From JAJECS01 sp034428595 (GTDB lineage: Bacteria; Chloroflexota; UBA11872): a stretch of DNA of 20,296 bases. Shown here in pieces: positions 6,953 through 13,747 of this stretch. The stretch is from NCBI GenBank assembly GCA_034428595.1, contig DAOUHO010000122.1:1-20296 (forward strand), given 5' to 3'. The notes beneath the pieces are model-generated. The model searched no databases and was not told where the DNA came from. It saw only the letters and a list, made by a program, of their open reading frames with translations. Position numbers and translations under genes: made by a program. Position 1 is the first letter of the stretch. The number at the start of each line of letters is the position of its first letter.

Positions 6953-6973
6953 GGACGGGTTACAGACCCGCCC
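6953..6973. repeat. Short palindrome in the repeat mosaic
   Basis: GGACGGGT (6953-6960) pairs with ACCCGCCC (6966-6973) across TACAG with one mismatch. It resembles GGGCGGGT...ACCCGCCC elements that I recall from intergenic regions of related genomes; that recollection could not be checked here. Confidence 0.45.
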
Positions 6974-7016
6974 ACATGCGAAGCATCCAGCGCGCCTCCA
7001 GGTTGCGCCGGACTGG

Positions 7017-7036
7017 ATTCCCGCCTCCGCGGGAAT
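7017..7036. repeat. ATTCCCGC palindrome
   Basis: ATTCCCGC (7017-7024) pairs perfectly with GCGGGAAT (7029-7036) across CTCC. The form ATTCCCGC-N-GCGGGAAT followed by GACG is a common bacterial interspersed-repeat type, similar in form to the Neisseria dRS3 palindrome. Its right arm runs straight into the 21-bp tandem repeat. Confidence 0.6.
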
Positions 7037-7115
7037 GACGAATGGCGTCGCCGGAATGACGGAGGGCGCAGCGGGAATGACGAAAGGTGTCGCCAGAATG
7101 ACGGAGGGGTACGCA
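7032..7115 (+). repeat. Four-copy tandem repeat, period 21 bp
   Basis: GGAATGAC recurs at 7032, 7053 and 7074, and AGAATGAC at 7095, each exactly 21 bases apart. Copies 1 and 3 resemble each other (GACGAA/AGG(C/T)GTCGCC) and so do 2 and 4 (GACGGAGGG), giving an alternating two-type pattern with a 42-bp higher-order unit. It ends 8 bases before the stop codon of the metallo-beta-lactamase-fold gene. The array seems to have grown by duplication of the ATTCCCGC palindrome's right arm. Confidence 0.8.
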
Positions 7116-7123
7116 AGGGCCTT

Positions 7124-9013
7124 TTACGCCGGTGGCCGCGCGCCGTCGCCCACGGTCACCAGCGCTTCGGCCACCGGGCCGCGGCTCTTGCCGTCCAGGC
7201 GAATCTCGGCCGTGAGGATGCGGCGCACGTCCGAGTGCGCCGGCGCCGTGGCGGTGAGCGTCAACTCGCCGCGCGCGCTGGCCTCCAGGTCCAGGGACTC
7301 AAATCCATCGCTGGTGCGCCACCCGTCGGGAGCCAGCAGCCGCGCTTCGAGCCGCACGGTCCGCTCCGCGTTGTTTCGCAGCAGCAGGCGGTAGCTGCAC
7401 GCCTCGCCGGGCTCGACGTGGCGCAGATACGGGATCAGCCGCGCCCACCACAGGTCCACGCCCTCGTCGGCCGGCCCGTCCAATAGGTCGCGCACGACGC
7501 GCTCCTTGCGGGCGATGAAATCGCGGTACTCCGCCGCGCGCCCCGCGTCCCACGGAATCAGCTCGCGATGTCCAGGGCACACCAGGTCCGGCTTCACCAG
7601 GTCCATCACGTCCGCGCAGCGACGATGCATCCACAGCTGCAGGCTGTTGCGCAGCACGGTGGTCTGGTAGAGCTGCGCGGTCATTTCGCCGGTGATGCCG
7701 GGCGCCAGCTCCAGAAAGATGTTGTCGCCGGTGAAGGCCACTTTCCGCCCGTCGACGTTGGTGGCGAGGACCGAGTGAAACTCCGTCTGGCCCGGCGCGT
7801 GGTGGACCTCGAACTCGTATTCCTCCCACTGGAACCGCTCGCCGTCGCGCAGCTTGCGTTCGATCGGGATCGGACTCGGCAGCGTGCACGGCGTGCTGCA
7901 CCAGCCGGCCGGGTCTTCCAGTACCTGCGCCACCTCGTCCAGCGCCCAGACGCGCGCGCCCTCGTGCCGCACCAGGTAGGGAATGCCCGCCGTGTGGTCG
8001 TCGTGGATGTGCGTGACCAGCACCATATCCATCTCGCGCACGCCGTAGGTCTCGCGCAGCTCGTCGAGGTGATGCACGACGAACCGCATCGTGTCGCCGT
8101 CCTCTCGCTCCTGGGCGACGCCCATGTGCGCGGAGAACGAGTGCCCGTAGTCGATGAAGCACGCCTTGCCGCTTTCGGACAGCAGCACGTAGAAGTTGGA
8201 GCAGGTCTGCGGACCGCCCCAGAGCAGATGGCGCGACACCTGGATGAACTTCGGATCGGGCAGGAGGTCGAGCCCGTGTCCCCCGTCGCGGCCCAAGAAC
8301 CGCATGCCGGCGCCGAGGCGCGCCAGCGCCATCAGCCGATCTTCCAGCCTCGCGCAATCTCCGGCCGGGTCCTCGATCAGGTCTCCGTGGGACGGCAGCG
8401 CCAGATTCGGAGCGTGCCGCCGCAGCGCCTGGAGCGATTCCAAGGTGAAGAGCGCGCCCTGCTGATCGGCGTAGCCGTACTCCAGCGCGTGGTACTGGTA
8501 GAGCACGCCGCCGGCGCCCAGCAGGTCCCCGGTGAAAGCGACGCGCCGGTCGTCGATGTGGCCGATTAGCATGCTGCTGCCGTAGGTATGGCCCTTGGCC
8601 GGAACGATCTCCAGCTCCACGTCGCGCCAGGTGAACGTCTCGTAGTCCTCGAGGTCGGCGTCAACCGCCACGTTCTCCGCCAGCGTGAAAAAGGTGTTGC
8701 GGTCGTTGTAGTTGTCGTAGACGCGCTTGTGCTGCCAGAACAGCTCGACCTGCTCGAAGAGATGCCGCTCGTGCTCCGGCACGGCGACCCTGGCGCCGTG
8801 AGCCTTGAGGCGCCCGGCGCCCCAGGACTGGTCGCGGTGGTGGTGCGTGTGCAGCACCCACTCGACCCGCCGCACGCCGATTTCGTCGAGTTGGTCGACC
8901 ACGGCGCCCGATCCGGCATCGATGAGCAGGCCGCGGTCGCCCGCGGTCACGCAGTAGACGTTGCAGGTGTCGGCCCAGCGAAAGATGCGCGGGGAAATCT
9001 GGACCCAGGCCAT
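7124..9013 (-). CDS. Tandem metallo-beta-lactamase-fold hydrolase with C-terminal beta-sandwich
   Basis: The 629-residue protein contains two successive metallo-beta-lactamase folds. Domain 1 (about 1-240) has HTHHHRDQ (H57, H59, D61, with Q62 where His is usual), GHT at 141-143, TGD at 161-163 and PSHGD at 207-211. Domain 2 (about 255-505) has the canonical THIHDDH (334-340), TGD (428-430) and PGH (480-482). A C-terminal segment (about 535-625), with RLLLRNNAERTVRLEARLLAPDGW, looks like an Ig-like/NEW3-type beta-sandwich. No signal peptide is seen. Domain 2 is probably a working two-metal hydrolase, while domain 1 may bind one metal or be structural. The substrate is unknown; thiol-ester, lactone or phosphoester hydrolysis are all known for the fold. 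GAGG about 5 bases upstream supports the ATG at 9013. It is divergent from the alcohol dehydrogenase gene. Confidence 0.85.
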   Translation of the reverse strand: MAWVQISPRIFRWADTCNVYCVTAGDRGLLIDAGSGAVVDQLDEIGVRRVEWVLHTHHHRDQSWGAGRLKAHGARVAVPEHERHLFEQVELFWQHKRVYDNYNDRNTFFTLAENVAVDADLEDYETFTWRDVELEIVPAKGHTYGSSMLIGHIDDRRVAFTGDLLGAGGVLYQYHALEYGYADQQGALFTLESLQALRRHAPNLALPSHGDLIEDPAGDCARLEDRLMALARLGAGMRFLGRDGGHGLDLLPDPKFIQVSRHLLWGGPQTCSNFYVLLSESGKACFIDYGHSFSAHMGVAQEREDGDTMRFVVHHLDELRETYGVREMDMVLVTHIHDDHTAGIPYLVRHEGARVWALDEVAQVLEDPAGWCSTPCTLPSPIPIERKLRDGERFQWEEYEFEVHHAPGQTEFHSVLATNVDGRKVAFTGDNIFLELAPGITGEMTAQLYQTTVLRNSLQLWMHRRCADVMDLVKPDLVCPGHRELIPWDAGRAAEYRDFIARKERVVRDLLDGPADEGVDLWWARLIPYLRHVEPGEACSYRLLLRNNAERTVRLEARLLAPDGWRTSDGFESLDLEASARGELTLTATAPAHSDVRRILTAEIRLDGKSRGPVAEALVTVGDGARPPA

Positions 9014-9160
9014 GGACGCCTCACGCTGCCGGCGACGGCGAGGGCAGCGTACGGGACGGCAGTCGCGCCACGCGAATAGGCCACGACGACTCGACCGCCG
9101 GACACTCGCGCCGGGCGTTGCTGTAGTCTGAACGGGCCAGCAAAACCGCCTCTACCCACC

Positions 9161-10276
9161 ATGCCTGAAACCGGTGCAATTGCCGTCTTCAACGGAGTCC
9201 GCGAGCCGTTCGACCTCCGGGAATTCCCGGTTCCCGACCCAGAGCCGGGCGCCGCGGTCATTCGCATGCGGCTCGCCAACGTGTGCGGTTCCGACATGCA
9301 CTACTGGCGCGGCGACACGGACCTGGTAGCGCGCGGCTTCAACCTCCCGGGCACGCTGGGGCACGAAGGCACCGGCGAGATCGCCAAGCTGGGCGCCGGT
9401 TTGACCGTGGACACCAACGGGCAGCCGCTGCGCGAGGGTGATCGCGTGGTCTTCGGGTTCTTCCACCCGTGCCTGCGCTGCGCAAACTGCCTGAAGGGGC
9501 ATACCTACGCCTGCCCGACGCGGCAGACCGATCGGATGACGCTGCTGGACGAGTGGCCCTACTTCCGCGGCACGTTCGCCGACTACTACTACCTGTTCCC
9601 CAAGCACTCCATCTTTCGCGTGCCGGATCACCTCTCCGACCACGTCATCTCGGGCGTCAACTGCGCTCTGAGCCAGGTGGTCTCGGGGCTTGACCGCGCC
9701 GGACAGACGGTCAACGAGACGGTTGCGATCCAGGGCGCGGGCGGGTTGGGCGTCTATGCCGCAGCCGTGGCCCAGGCGCGCGGCGCGGCCCGCGTGATCG
9801 TGATCGACGGCGTGTCGGAACGGCTGGAGCTGGCCCGCGCCTTCGGCGCGGACGAGACGGTCGACATGCGCGAGTTCGAGACCCCCGAGGCGCGCGTGGC
9901 ACGAGTCCAGGAGCTAACTGACGGGCTGGGCGCCGACGTGACGATGGAGTTGGTGGGCCATCCCGGCGTGTTCGCGGAGGGCGTCGCCATGACCGCGCCC
10001 GGCGGACGGTACGTGGAAATCGGCAACGTCTGCGTCGGACACAACGCGACGTTTGATCCCTCGACCATCGTCTTCAAGAGCATCACGGTGCTGGGCGTGG
10101 CCCACTACCGCTGGCGGGACCTGAAGCAGGCGCTGGATTTCGTGTCCGACAACGTCGACAAGCTGCCCTTCGACCGGGTGATCTCCCACACGTATCCCTT
10201 GCACGAGATCAACGAGGCGTTCGAGCGCCAGGACGAAGGCCACGTCACCCGCAGCGCGCTCGCGCCCACAGCCTGA
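9161..10276 (+). CDS. Zinc-dependent medium-chain alcohol/polyol dehydrogenase
   Basis: The product (371 residues) is a medium-chain dehydrogenase/reductase that oxidises an alcohol or polyol with NAD(P). Catalytic zinc ligands are visible as C42 (VCGSDMH) and H68-E69 (GHEGTG). A structural zinc site is formed by C104, C107, C110 and C118 (PCLRCANCLKGHTYACP). The nucleotide-binding motif is GAGGLG (192-197). It resembles sorbitol/threonine-dehydrogenase-like enzymes; the substrate cannot be read from the sequence. It is transcribed divergently from the metallo-beta-lactamase-fold gene with a 147-base gap that must hold both promoters. No clear Shine-Dalgarno precedes the ATG at 9161, so the message may be weakly initiated or nearly leaderless. 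Confidence 0.9.
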   Translation: MPETGAIAVFNGVREPFDLREFPVPDPEPGAAVIRMRLANVCGSDMHYWRGDTDLVARGFNLPGTLGHEGTGEIAKLGAGLTVDTNGQPLREGDRVVFGFFHPCLRCANCLKGHTYACPTRQTDRMTLLDEWPYFRGTFADYYYLFPKHSIFRVPDHLSDHVISGVNCALSQVVSGLDRAGQTVNETVAIQGAGGLGVYAAAVAQARGAARVIVIDGVSERLELARAFGADETVDMREFETPEARVARVQELTDGLGADVTMELVGHPGVFAEGVAMTAPGGRYVEIGNVCVGHNATFDPSTIVFKSITVLGVAHYRWRDLKQALDFVSDNVDKLPFDRVISHTYPLHEINEAFERQDEGHVTRSALAPTA

Positions 10277-10350
10277 TGCCGCGCGGCGCCGGGGGGTCAC
10301 TATTCCCAGGCTGCGTGCAACCTGGGCTACCGGGCATTGGGCTACCGGTC

Positions 10351-10380
10351 TGTCATTCCGAGCACAGCGAGGAATCTAAG
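10351..10380 (+). repeat. GTCATTCC...GGAATC interspersed motif
   Basis: GTCATTCCGAGCACAGCGAGGAATC, with ATTCC (10355-10359) opposed to GGAAT (10371-10375), is a compact inverted motif of a type seen repeatedly in bacterial intergenic DNA. It lies about 45 bases before dispersed repeat copy B. The spacer upstream also holds two copies of GGGCTACCGG. The whole 304-base gap between the dehydrogenase gene and lysA contains repeats and no gene. Confidence 0.4.
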
Positions 10381-10422
10381 GCGCAGCCCTACGCCCTCAG
10401 CGGCTCCAGGTTGTACTACGGA

Positions 10423-10520
10423 TGGATCCCCGCCTTAGGAATCCCTTGCATGAGTGGTCGACATCCCACGCTTGAGCCGCGGATCACCCTCACCCTCTCC
10501 CATCAAGGGAGAGAGGACCG
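10423..10520 (+). repeat. Dispersed intergenic repeat, copy B
   Basis: This is the second copy of the ~100-bp element at 6792-6895, in the same orientation, lacking a 6-base AACCCT present in copy A. It ends in a 7-bp hairpin, CTCTCCC (10495-10501) with GGGAGAG (10507-10513). It lies downstream of the dehydrogenase gene, where the hairpin could also act as a transcript end. Confidence 0.75.
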
Positions 10521-10580
10521 AGCCTGCTCGCGAATCTCCACTGGCGGGACTACGCAGGGGTCTCGCATGAGCGCGACTCC

Positions 10581-11897
10581 ATGACTCCGCCCGAGCACGA
10601 CCTGCTCGACCAGGTATTCCCGCTCGACACCGCCCGCGGCGACTCCGGCGCGCTGGTAATCGGCGGCGCACGCTGCGAGGCATTGGCGGAGGAGTTCGGC
10701 ACCCCGCTCTACATCTACGACGAGGCGACGCTGCGCGCGGCCTGCCGGGGCTATACCCGCGCGTTGGCGGACGCCTATCCCAACGCGCTGGTGCTCTATG
10801 CCGGCAAGGCCTACGTCGATCCCACGCTCTTGCAGGTGGCGGCGTCCGAGGACCTGGGGATGGACGCCGTCTCCTCGGGCGAGGTCCGCGTGGCCCAGGC
10901 CGCCGGACTGCCGCTCGAGCGCGTCGTGCTGCATGGCAACAACAAGCTGCCGCGCGAGATCGACCTGGCGCTGGAGCTTGGCGTCGGCCGCATCGTCGTC
11001 GACGCGCTGGAAGAGATCGAGATCATCGACGAGCTGGCGCGGCGGCGCGGCCAAACGGCGCAGGTGCTCCTGCGGCTCACGCCGGGCGTTGAGGCGCATA
11101 CGCACGACTACATCCGCACCGGCGCCGTGGACAGCAAGTTTGGGCTCGGGCTCGACTCCGGTGCGGCGGAAGAGGCCGTGGCGCGGGCGATACACGCGCA
11201 AAACCTCGATGTCATGGGGCTGCACGCCCACATCGGGTCCCAGATCTTCGACACCGAGCCCTATGCCGACACCATCAACATCACGCTGGACTTTGCCGAG
11301 CGCATGCGCGCCGCCCACGGCCTCGACCTGCGGGACCTGAGTCCGGGAGGAGGCGGGGGCGTGCGCTACACGCTGGACGACGATCCGCCCGATCCCGCCG
11401 ACATCGTCGAGGCCATTACGTCAGCCGTGCTGGCCCGTGGGCTGGCTCACCCGCCGCGGCTGCTCATCGAGCCGGGACGCTCCATCGTGGCGCGCAGCGG
11501 AGTGGCGCTCTACTCCGTCGGGACCGTCAAGCACATTCCCGGCGTCCGCACTTATGTCTCCGTCGACGGCGGCATGGCCGACAACCCGCGCCCCGCGCTC
11601 TACCAGTCGAAGTACGCGGCGCTGCTGGCGAACCGGCCCGGCGACGGTCCAGCCGAAACCCTGACGCTTGCCGGCCGCTACTGCGAGTCCGGCGACGTGC
11701 TGCTGCGCGACACGGTGCTGCCGCCGCTGCGCCGGGGCGACCTCATCGCCATTCCCGCATCCGGCGCCTACCACATGAGCATGGCCAGCACCTACAACAT
11801 GGTCGGCCGGCCCGCCGTGGTGATGGTGGCCGACGGACAAGCCCGCCTCACCCGCCGCCGCGAATCCGACGACGACCTGTTGGCGGTGTTTGCCTAG
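10581..11897 (+). CDS. lysA: Diaminopimelate decarboxylase
   Basis: This PLP enzyme decarboxylates meso-diaminopimelate to lysine, the last step of bacterial lysine synthesis. The 438-residue protein has the fold-type III (alanine racemase-like) architecture: PLP-binding Lys K76 in LYAGKA, HIGSQ (217-221), the Gly-rich PGGGGG phosphate loop (255-260), EPGRS (297-301), the CESGD motif (368-372) supplying the active-site Cys from the partner subunit, and GAY (395-397). Length and motif order are normal for LysA. The start at 10581 follows a weak GAG about 10 bases upstream. A short out-of-frame ATG at 10567 has the better GGGG site but reads only five codons. No dap genes flank it, so it seems to be monocistronic. 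Confidence 0.93.
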   Translation: MTPPEHDLLDQVFPLDTARGDSGALVIGGARCEALAEEFGTPLYIYDEATLRAACRGYTRALADAYPNALVLYAGKAYVDPTLLQVAASEDLGMDAVSSGEVRVAQAAGLPLERVVLHGNNKLPREIDLALELGVGRIVVDALEEIEIIDELARRRGQTAQVLLRLTPGVEAHTHDYIRTGAVDSKFGLGLDSGAAEEAVARAIHAQNLDVMGLHAHIGSQIFDTEPYADTINITLDFAERMRAAHGLDLRDLSPGGGGGVRYTLDDDPPDPADIVEAITSAVLARGLAHPPRLLIEPGRSIVARSGVALYSVGTVKHIPGVRTYVSVDGGMADNPRPALYQSKYAALLANRPGDGPAETLTLAGRYCESGDVLLRDTVLPPLRRGDLIAIPASGAYHMSMASTYNMVGRPAVVMVADGQARLTRRRESDDDLLAVFA

Positions 11898-12027
11898 CTC
11901 GCGCCCATCAATTAAATAGCGGTCCGCGACCTCAAGCGCTCGACAGTCTCCCTACCGAGCCCGTGAGCCCACCGACCGCCTGACAAGCGTCCATCTCCCA
12001 CTGCCCCGGATCCAGTTGACCGTCTGC

Positions 12028-12462
12028 CTACCGCAGCGGGTCGATGACCTCGAGGAACGGGAAACGATGGAAATGGGTGTCGCGGGTGCAGATGCGGCTG
12101 ACGCCGTGTTCGCGCATCACGACCGCCGTGTGCAGGTCGTGCATCAGGTTGCCGCGGATGTCCGGCAATTCCGACAGCGTCTGCGACAGGACCGCCTGGT
12201 GTCGGTCGGTTGGCCGCAGGAGCGCGAAGCCTGGGGAGTCGAGCACCACCTGCAGGAATCGCCACGCGTCGCCAGAATTCCACGGCGAGCGGAGCACGCG
12301 CGGATGCGTGCTGACCCGAAGGAACTCGTAGCAAACGTTCCACGTGAGAAAGGTTGGCGTCGGTTCAACTCGCCATTCGTTCAGGCGCTGCTGACAGACA
12401 GGGTGCGCCTCTGAACCCTCGTCGGCCGCGTAGACCAGAACATTCGTATCAACGACGAGCAC
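12028..12462 (-). CDS. vapC: VapC-type PIN-domain toxin
   Basis: PIN-domain ribonucleases of the VapC family cut RNA, often tRNA, and arrest growth when not bound by antitoxin. The 144-residue product starts MLVVDTNVLVYA and carries the acidic metal-binding set D5, E46 (CYEF), D109 (MHDL) and D128 (TRDTHF). Length is normal. The GTG start (12462-12460) directly abuts the antitoxin TGA (TGAGTG on the minus strand), so translation is coupled. The next gene upstream is the small ribbon-helix-helix protein, as expected for a toxin-antitoxin operon. All four acidic residues are present, so the toxin is probably active. Confidence 0.92.
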   Translation of the reverse strand: MLVVDTNVLVYAADEGSEAHPVCQQRLNEWRVEPTPTFLTWNVCYEFLRVSTHPRVLRSPWNSGDAWRFLQVVLDSPGFALLRPTDRHQAVLSQTLSELPDIRGNLMHDLHTAVVMREHGVSRICTRDTHFHRFPFLEVIDPLR

Positions 12463-12714
12463 TCACGACTCGTCCATCGCCGCGTAGAGCTCATCTCGGT
12501 TGGCGACATCGACCAGCGCCCCCCCGCTATTCCATCGCGGAAGCTCCGGGAGCGCATCCCGCTCGGTCACATACGGCGCCGGCGGTTCGAGCACCCGCAT
12601 AATGCCGGCCTCAACCAGGGCCGTCATGGTGGTCCCACGACGTGCGGCCTCTTCGCGCAGACGGCGCATAACGGCGTCGTCAATATTCAGCGTGGTCTTC
12701 ATTCGGTAATCCAT
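12463..12714 (-). CDS. vapB: VapB-type ribbon-helix-helix antitoxin
   Basis: The 83-residue protein has an N-terminal ribbon-helix-helix motif (MKTTLNIDDAVMRRLREEA, then an AARRGTTMTALVEAGI helix) that would bind operator DNA as a dimer. The acidic C-terminus (DVANRDELYAAMDES) would wrap the toxin. The frame opens with ATG at 12714 (MDYRMKTT...), but ATG at 12702 gives the family-typical MKTTLNID start and has GGA about 7 bases upstream, so the shorter 79-residue form may be the real one. It is followed without a gap by vapC. Palindromic CCATAT/ATATGG sites and a promoter lie just upstream (12726-12768), which fits autoregulation. Confidence 0.88.
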   Translation of the reverse strand: MDYRMKTTLNIDDAVMRRLREEAARRGTTMTALVEAGIMRVLEPPAPYVTERDALPELPRWNSGGALVDVANRDELYAAMDES

Positions 12715-12725
12715 GCGTCGTCAGC

Positions 12726-12768
12726 ATATGGCAAACCATATCGCATATATGGCTGTATGGTCAACCAT
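12726..12768 (-). promoter_or_regulatory. vapBC promoter with operator palindromes
   Basis: Reading the minus strand, TTGACC (12764-12759) and TATGGT (12740-12735) form -35 and -10 boxes with an 18-bp spacer. Nested in and around them are inverted repeats of one half-site: ATATGG-CAAA-CCATAT (12726-12741), CCATAT-CGCAT-ATATGG (12736-12752) and ATGGT-CA-ACCAT (12757-12768). Overlap of the half-sites with the -10 and -35 is what a self-repressing ribbon-helix-helix antitoxin would need. The region is AT-rich in contrast to its surroundings. Confidence 0.7.
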
Positions 12769-12804
12769 GACTTGATCCGCTCGTCGGGGTGGCGCGCGGC
12801 CGGC

Positions 12805-13671
12805 TTATCCGGCAGCGTAGCCTTCGAGGATGCGCGCGGCGCTTGAGCGCCGCAGCTTGGCGAGAGCCTGGGCTTGCAACTGCCGGATGCGCTCGGCGGT
12901 TAGGCCGAGACGGTTGCCGACATCCACCAGACGCAGCGGCTCGCGGCCGCCCAGACCGAATCGCAGCCGCAGGATCGTGCGCTCGCGCACGTCCAGCGTG
13001 GCCAGCGCGCGATTGAGGTCCGCACAGAGAAACTTGGTGCGCAGCTCTTCAAACGGCTGCGGCGCCGGCTCGGCGTCGGGCGGAGTCGCCGACGCGTGGT
13101 CGTCGACTGCCTCGCTATCGAGGGAGATCGTCCGCCCCGCGAACCGGCGTAAGCGAGCCAACTCGGCCGTCGGGAGGCCAACGCGCCGCGCGACGTCACG
13201 GTCCTCGGGATCGCGCTGCAAGTCGGCCCGCAACTCATCCCAGATCCGCCGCGAGGTCGCCAGCTTGCGGTGCACGTAGTCGGGAAGCCGCAGCGGCAGA
13301 TCGGCCTCGGCCGCCGCCCGCGCGATGGGTTGCTGCACCCACTGCATGGCGAAGCTGCTGAACCTGAAGCCGTGCCGCCAGTCGAAGCGCTCCACGGCGC
13401 GCATGAGACCGGTGTTGCCCTCCTGAATCAGATCGAGCAGCGGCGCGCGCCCGTCGGCGAAGCGGCGCGCCACGGCCACCACCAAGCGCAGGTTGGCGGT
13501 GATCATCTGCTGGCGGGCCCCCGGCTCGTTGCGCTCGATGCGCTGCGCCAACTCAACTTCCTCGCGCGCCGTGAGTCGGGGAAAGCGGCGAATCTCACTC
13601 AGATAGGCGCGCAGGCTCGATGCCTCGTCCAACTGAGCGGTCGGCCCTTTTCCTCCACGCTGGGGGGACAT
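12805..13671 (-). CDS. Sigma-70 family RNA polymerase sigma factor (group 2/3, short)
   Basis: The 288-residue protein should bind RNA polymerase and direct it to promoters. Region 1.2 (about 16-47), region 2 (DLIQEGNTGLMRAVERFD at 80-97), region 3 (about 125-180) and region 4 with its helix-turn-helix (about 247-270) are in order; region 1.1 and the non-conserved insert are missing. In the 2.3/2.4 helix it reads FSSFAMQWVQQPIARA (104-119) where E. coli RpoD has FSTYATWWIRQAITRS. Residues equivalent to Y430, W433, R436 and T440 are therefore F107, Q110, Q113 and A117. The frame extends to a TTG at 13725, but TATACT at 13731-13726, a possible -10, and the ATG at 13671 favour the shorter form. 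It stands alone with no anti-sigma gene beside it. Confidence 0.9.
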   Translation of the reverse strand: MSPQRGGKGPTAQLDEASSLRAYLSEIRRFPRLTAREEVELAQRIERNEPGARQQMITANLRLVVAVARRFADGRAPLLDLIQEGNTGLMRAVERFDWRHGFRFSSFAMQWVQQPIARAAAEADLPLRLPDYVHRKLATSRRIWDELRADLQRDPEDRDVARRVGLPTAELARLRRFAGRTISLDSEAVDDHASATPPDAEPAPQPFEELRTKFLCADLNRALATLDVRERTILRLRFGLGGREPLRLVDVGNRLGLTAERIRQLQAQALAKLRRSSAARILEGYAAG

Positions 13672-13747
13672 TGGGGAGCTTGTCGGCGCTGCCTCTCGGG
13701 GCCTGGCGGGTCTTCGACGCGGCAAGTATACGCGGGGCCGCCGCGTC

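Noticed and set aside
7032..7115. CRISPR-like array
   Set aside because: Units are 21 bp with no unique spacers between them and no cas genes are in the window. It is a simple tandem repeat.
6859..7116. 85-codon minus-strand frame with SSFPRRRESSP-type sequence
   Set aside because: It is a translation of the palindromic and tandem repeats themselves. Peptides of this type arise from such repeats in many genomes and are not genes.
5901..7394. 497-codon plus-strand open frame
   Set aside because: It runs antisense through the ketopantoate reductase gene, the repeat spacer and the end of the metallo-beta-lactamase-fold gene. Its composition is that of GC-rich shadow frames (poly-Arg/His/Ala) and no motif is present.
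7568..8569. 333-codon plus-strand open frame
   Set aside because: It is antisense to the tandem metallo-beta-lactamase-fold gene and Val/His/Arg-rich, as expected of a shadow frame.
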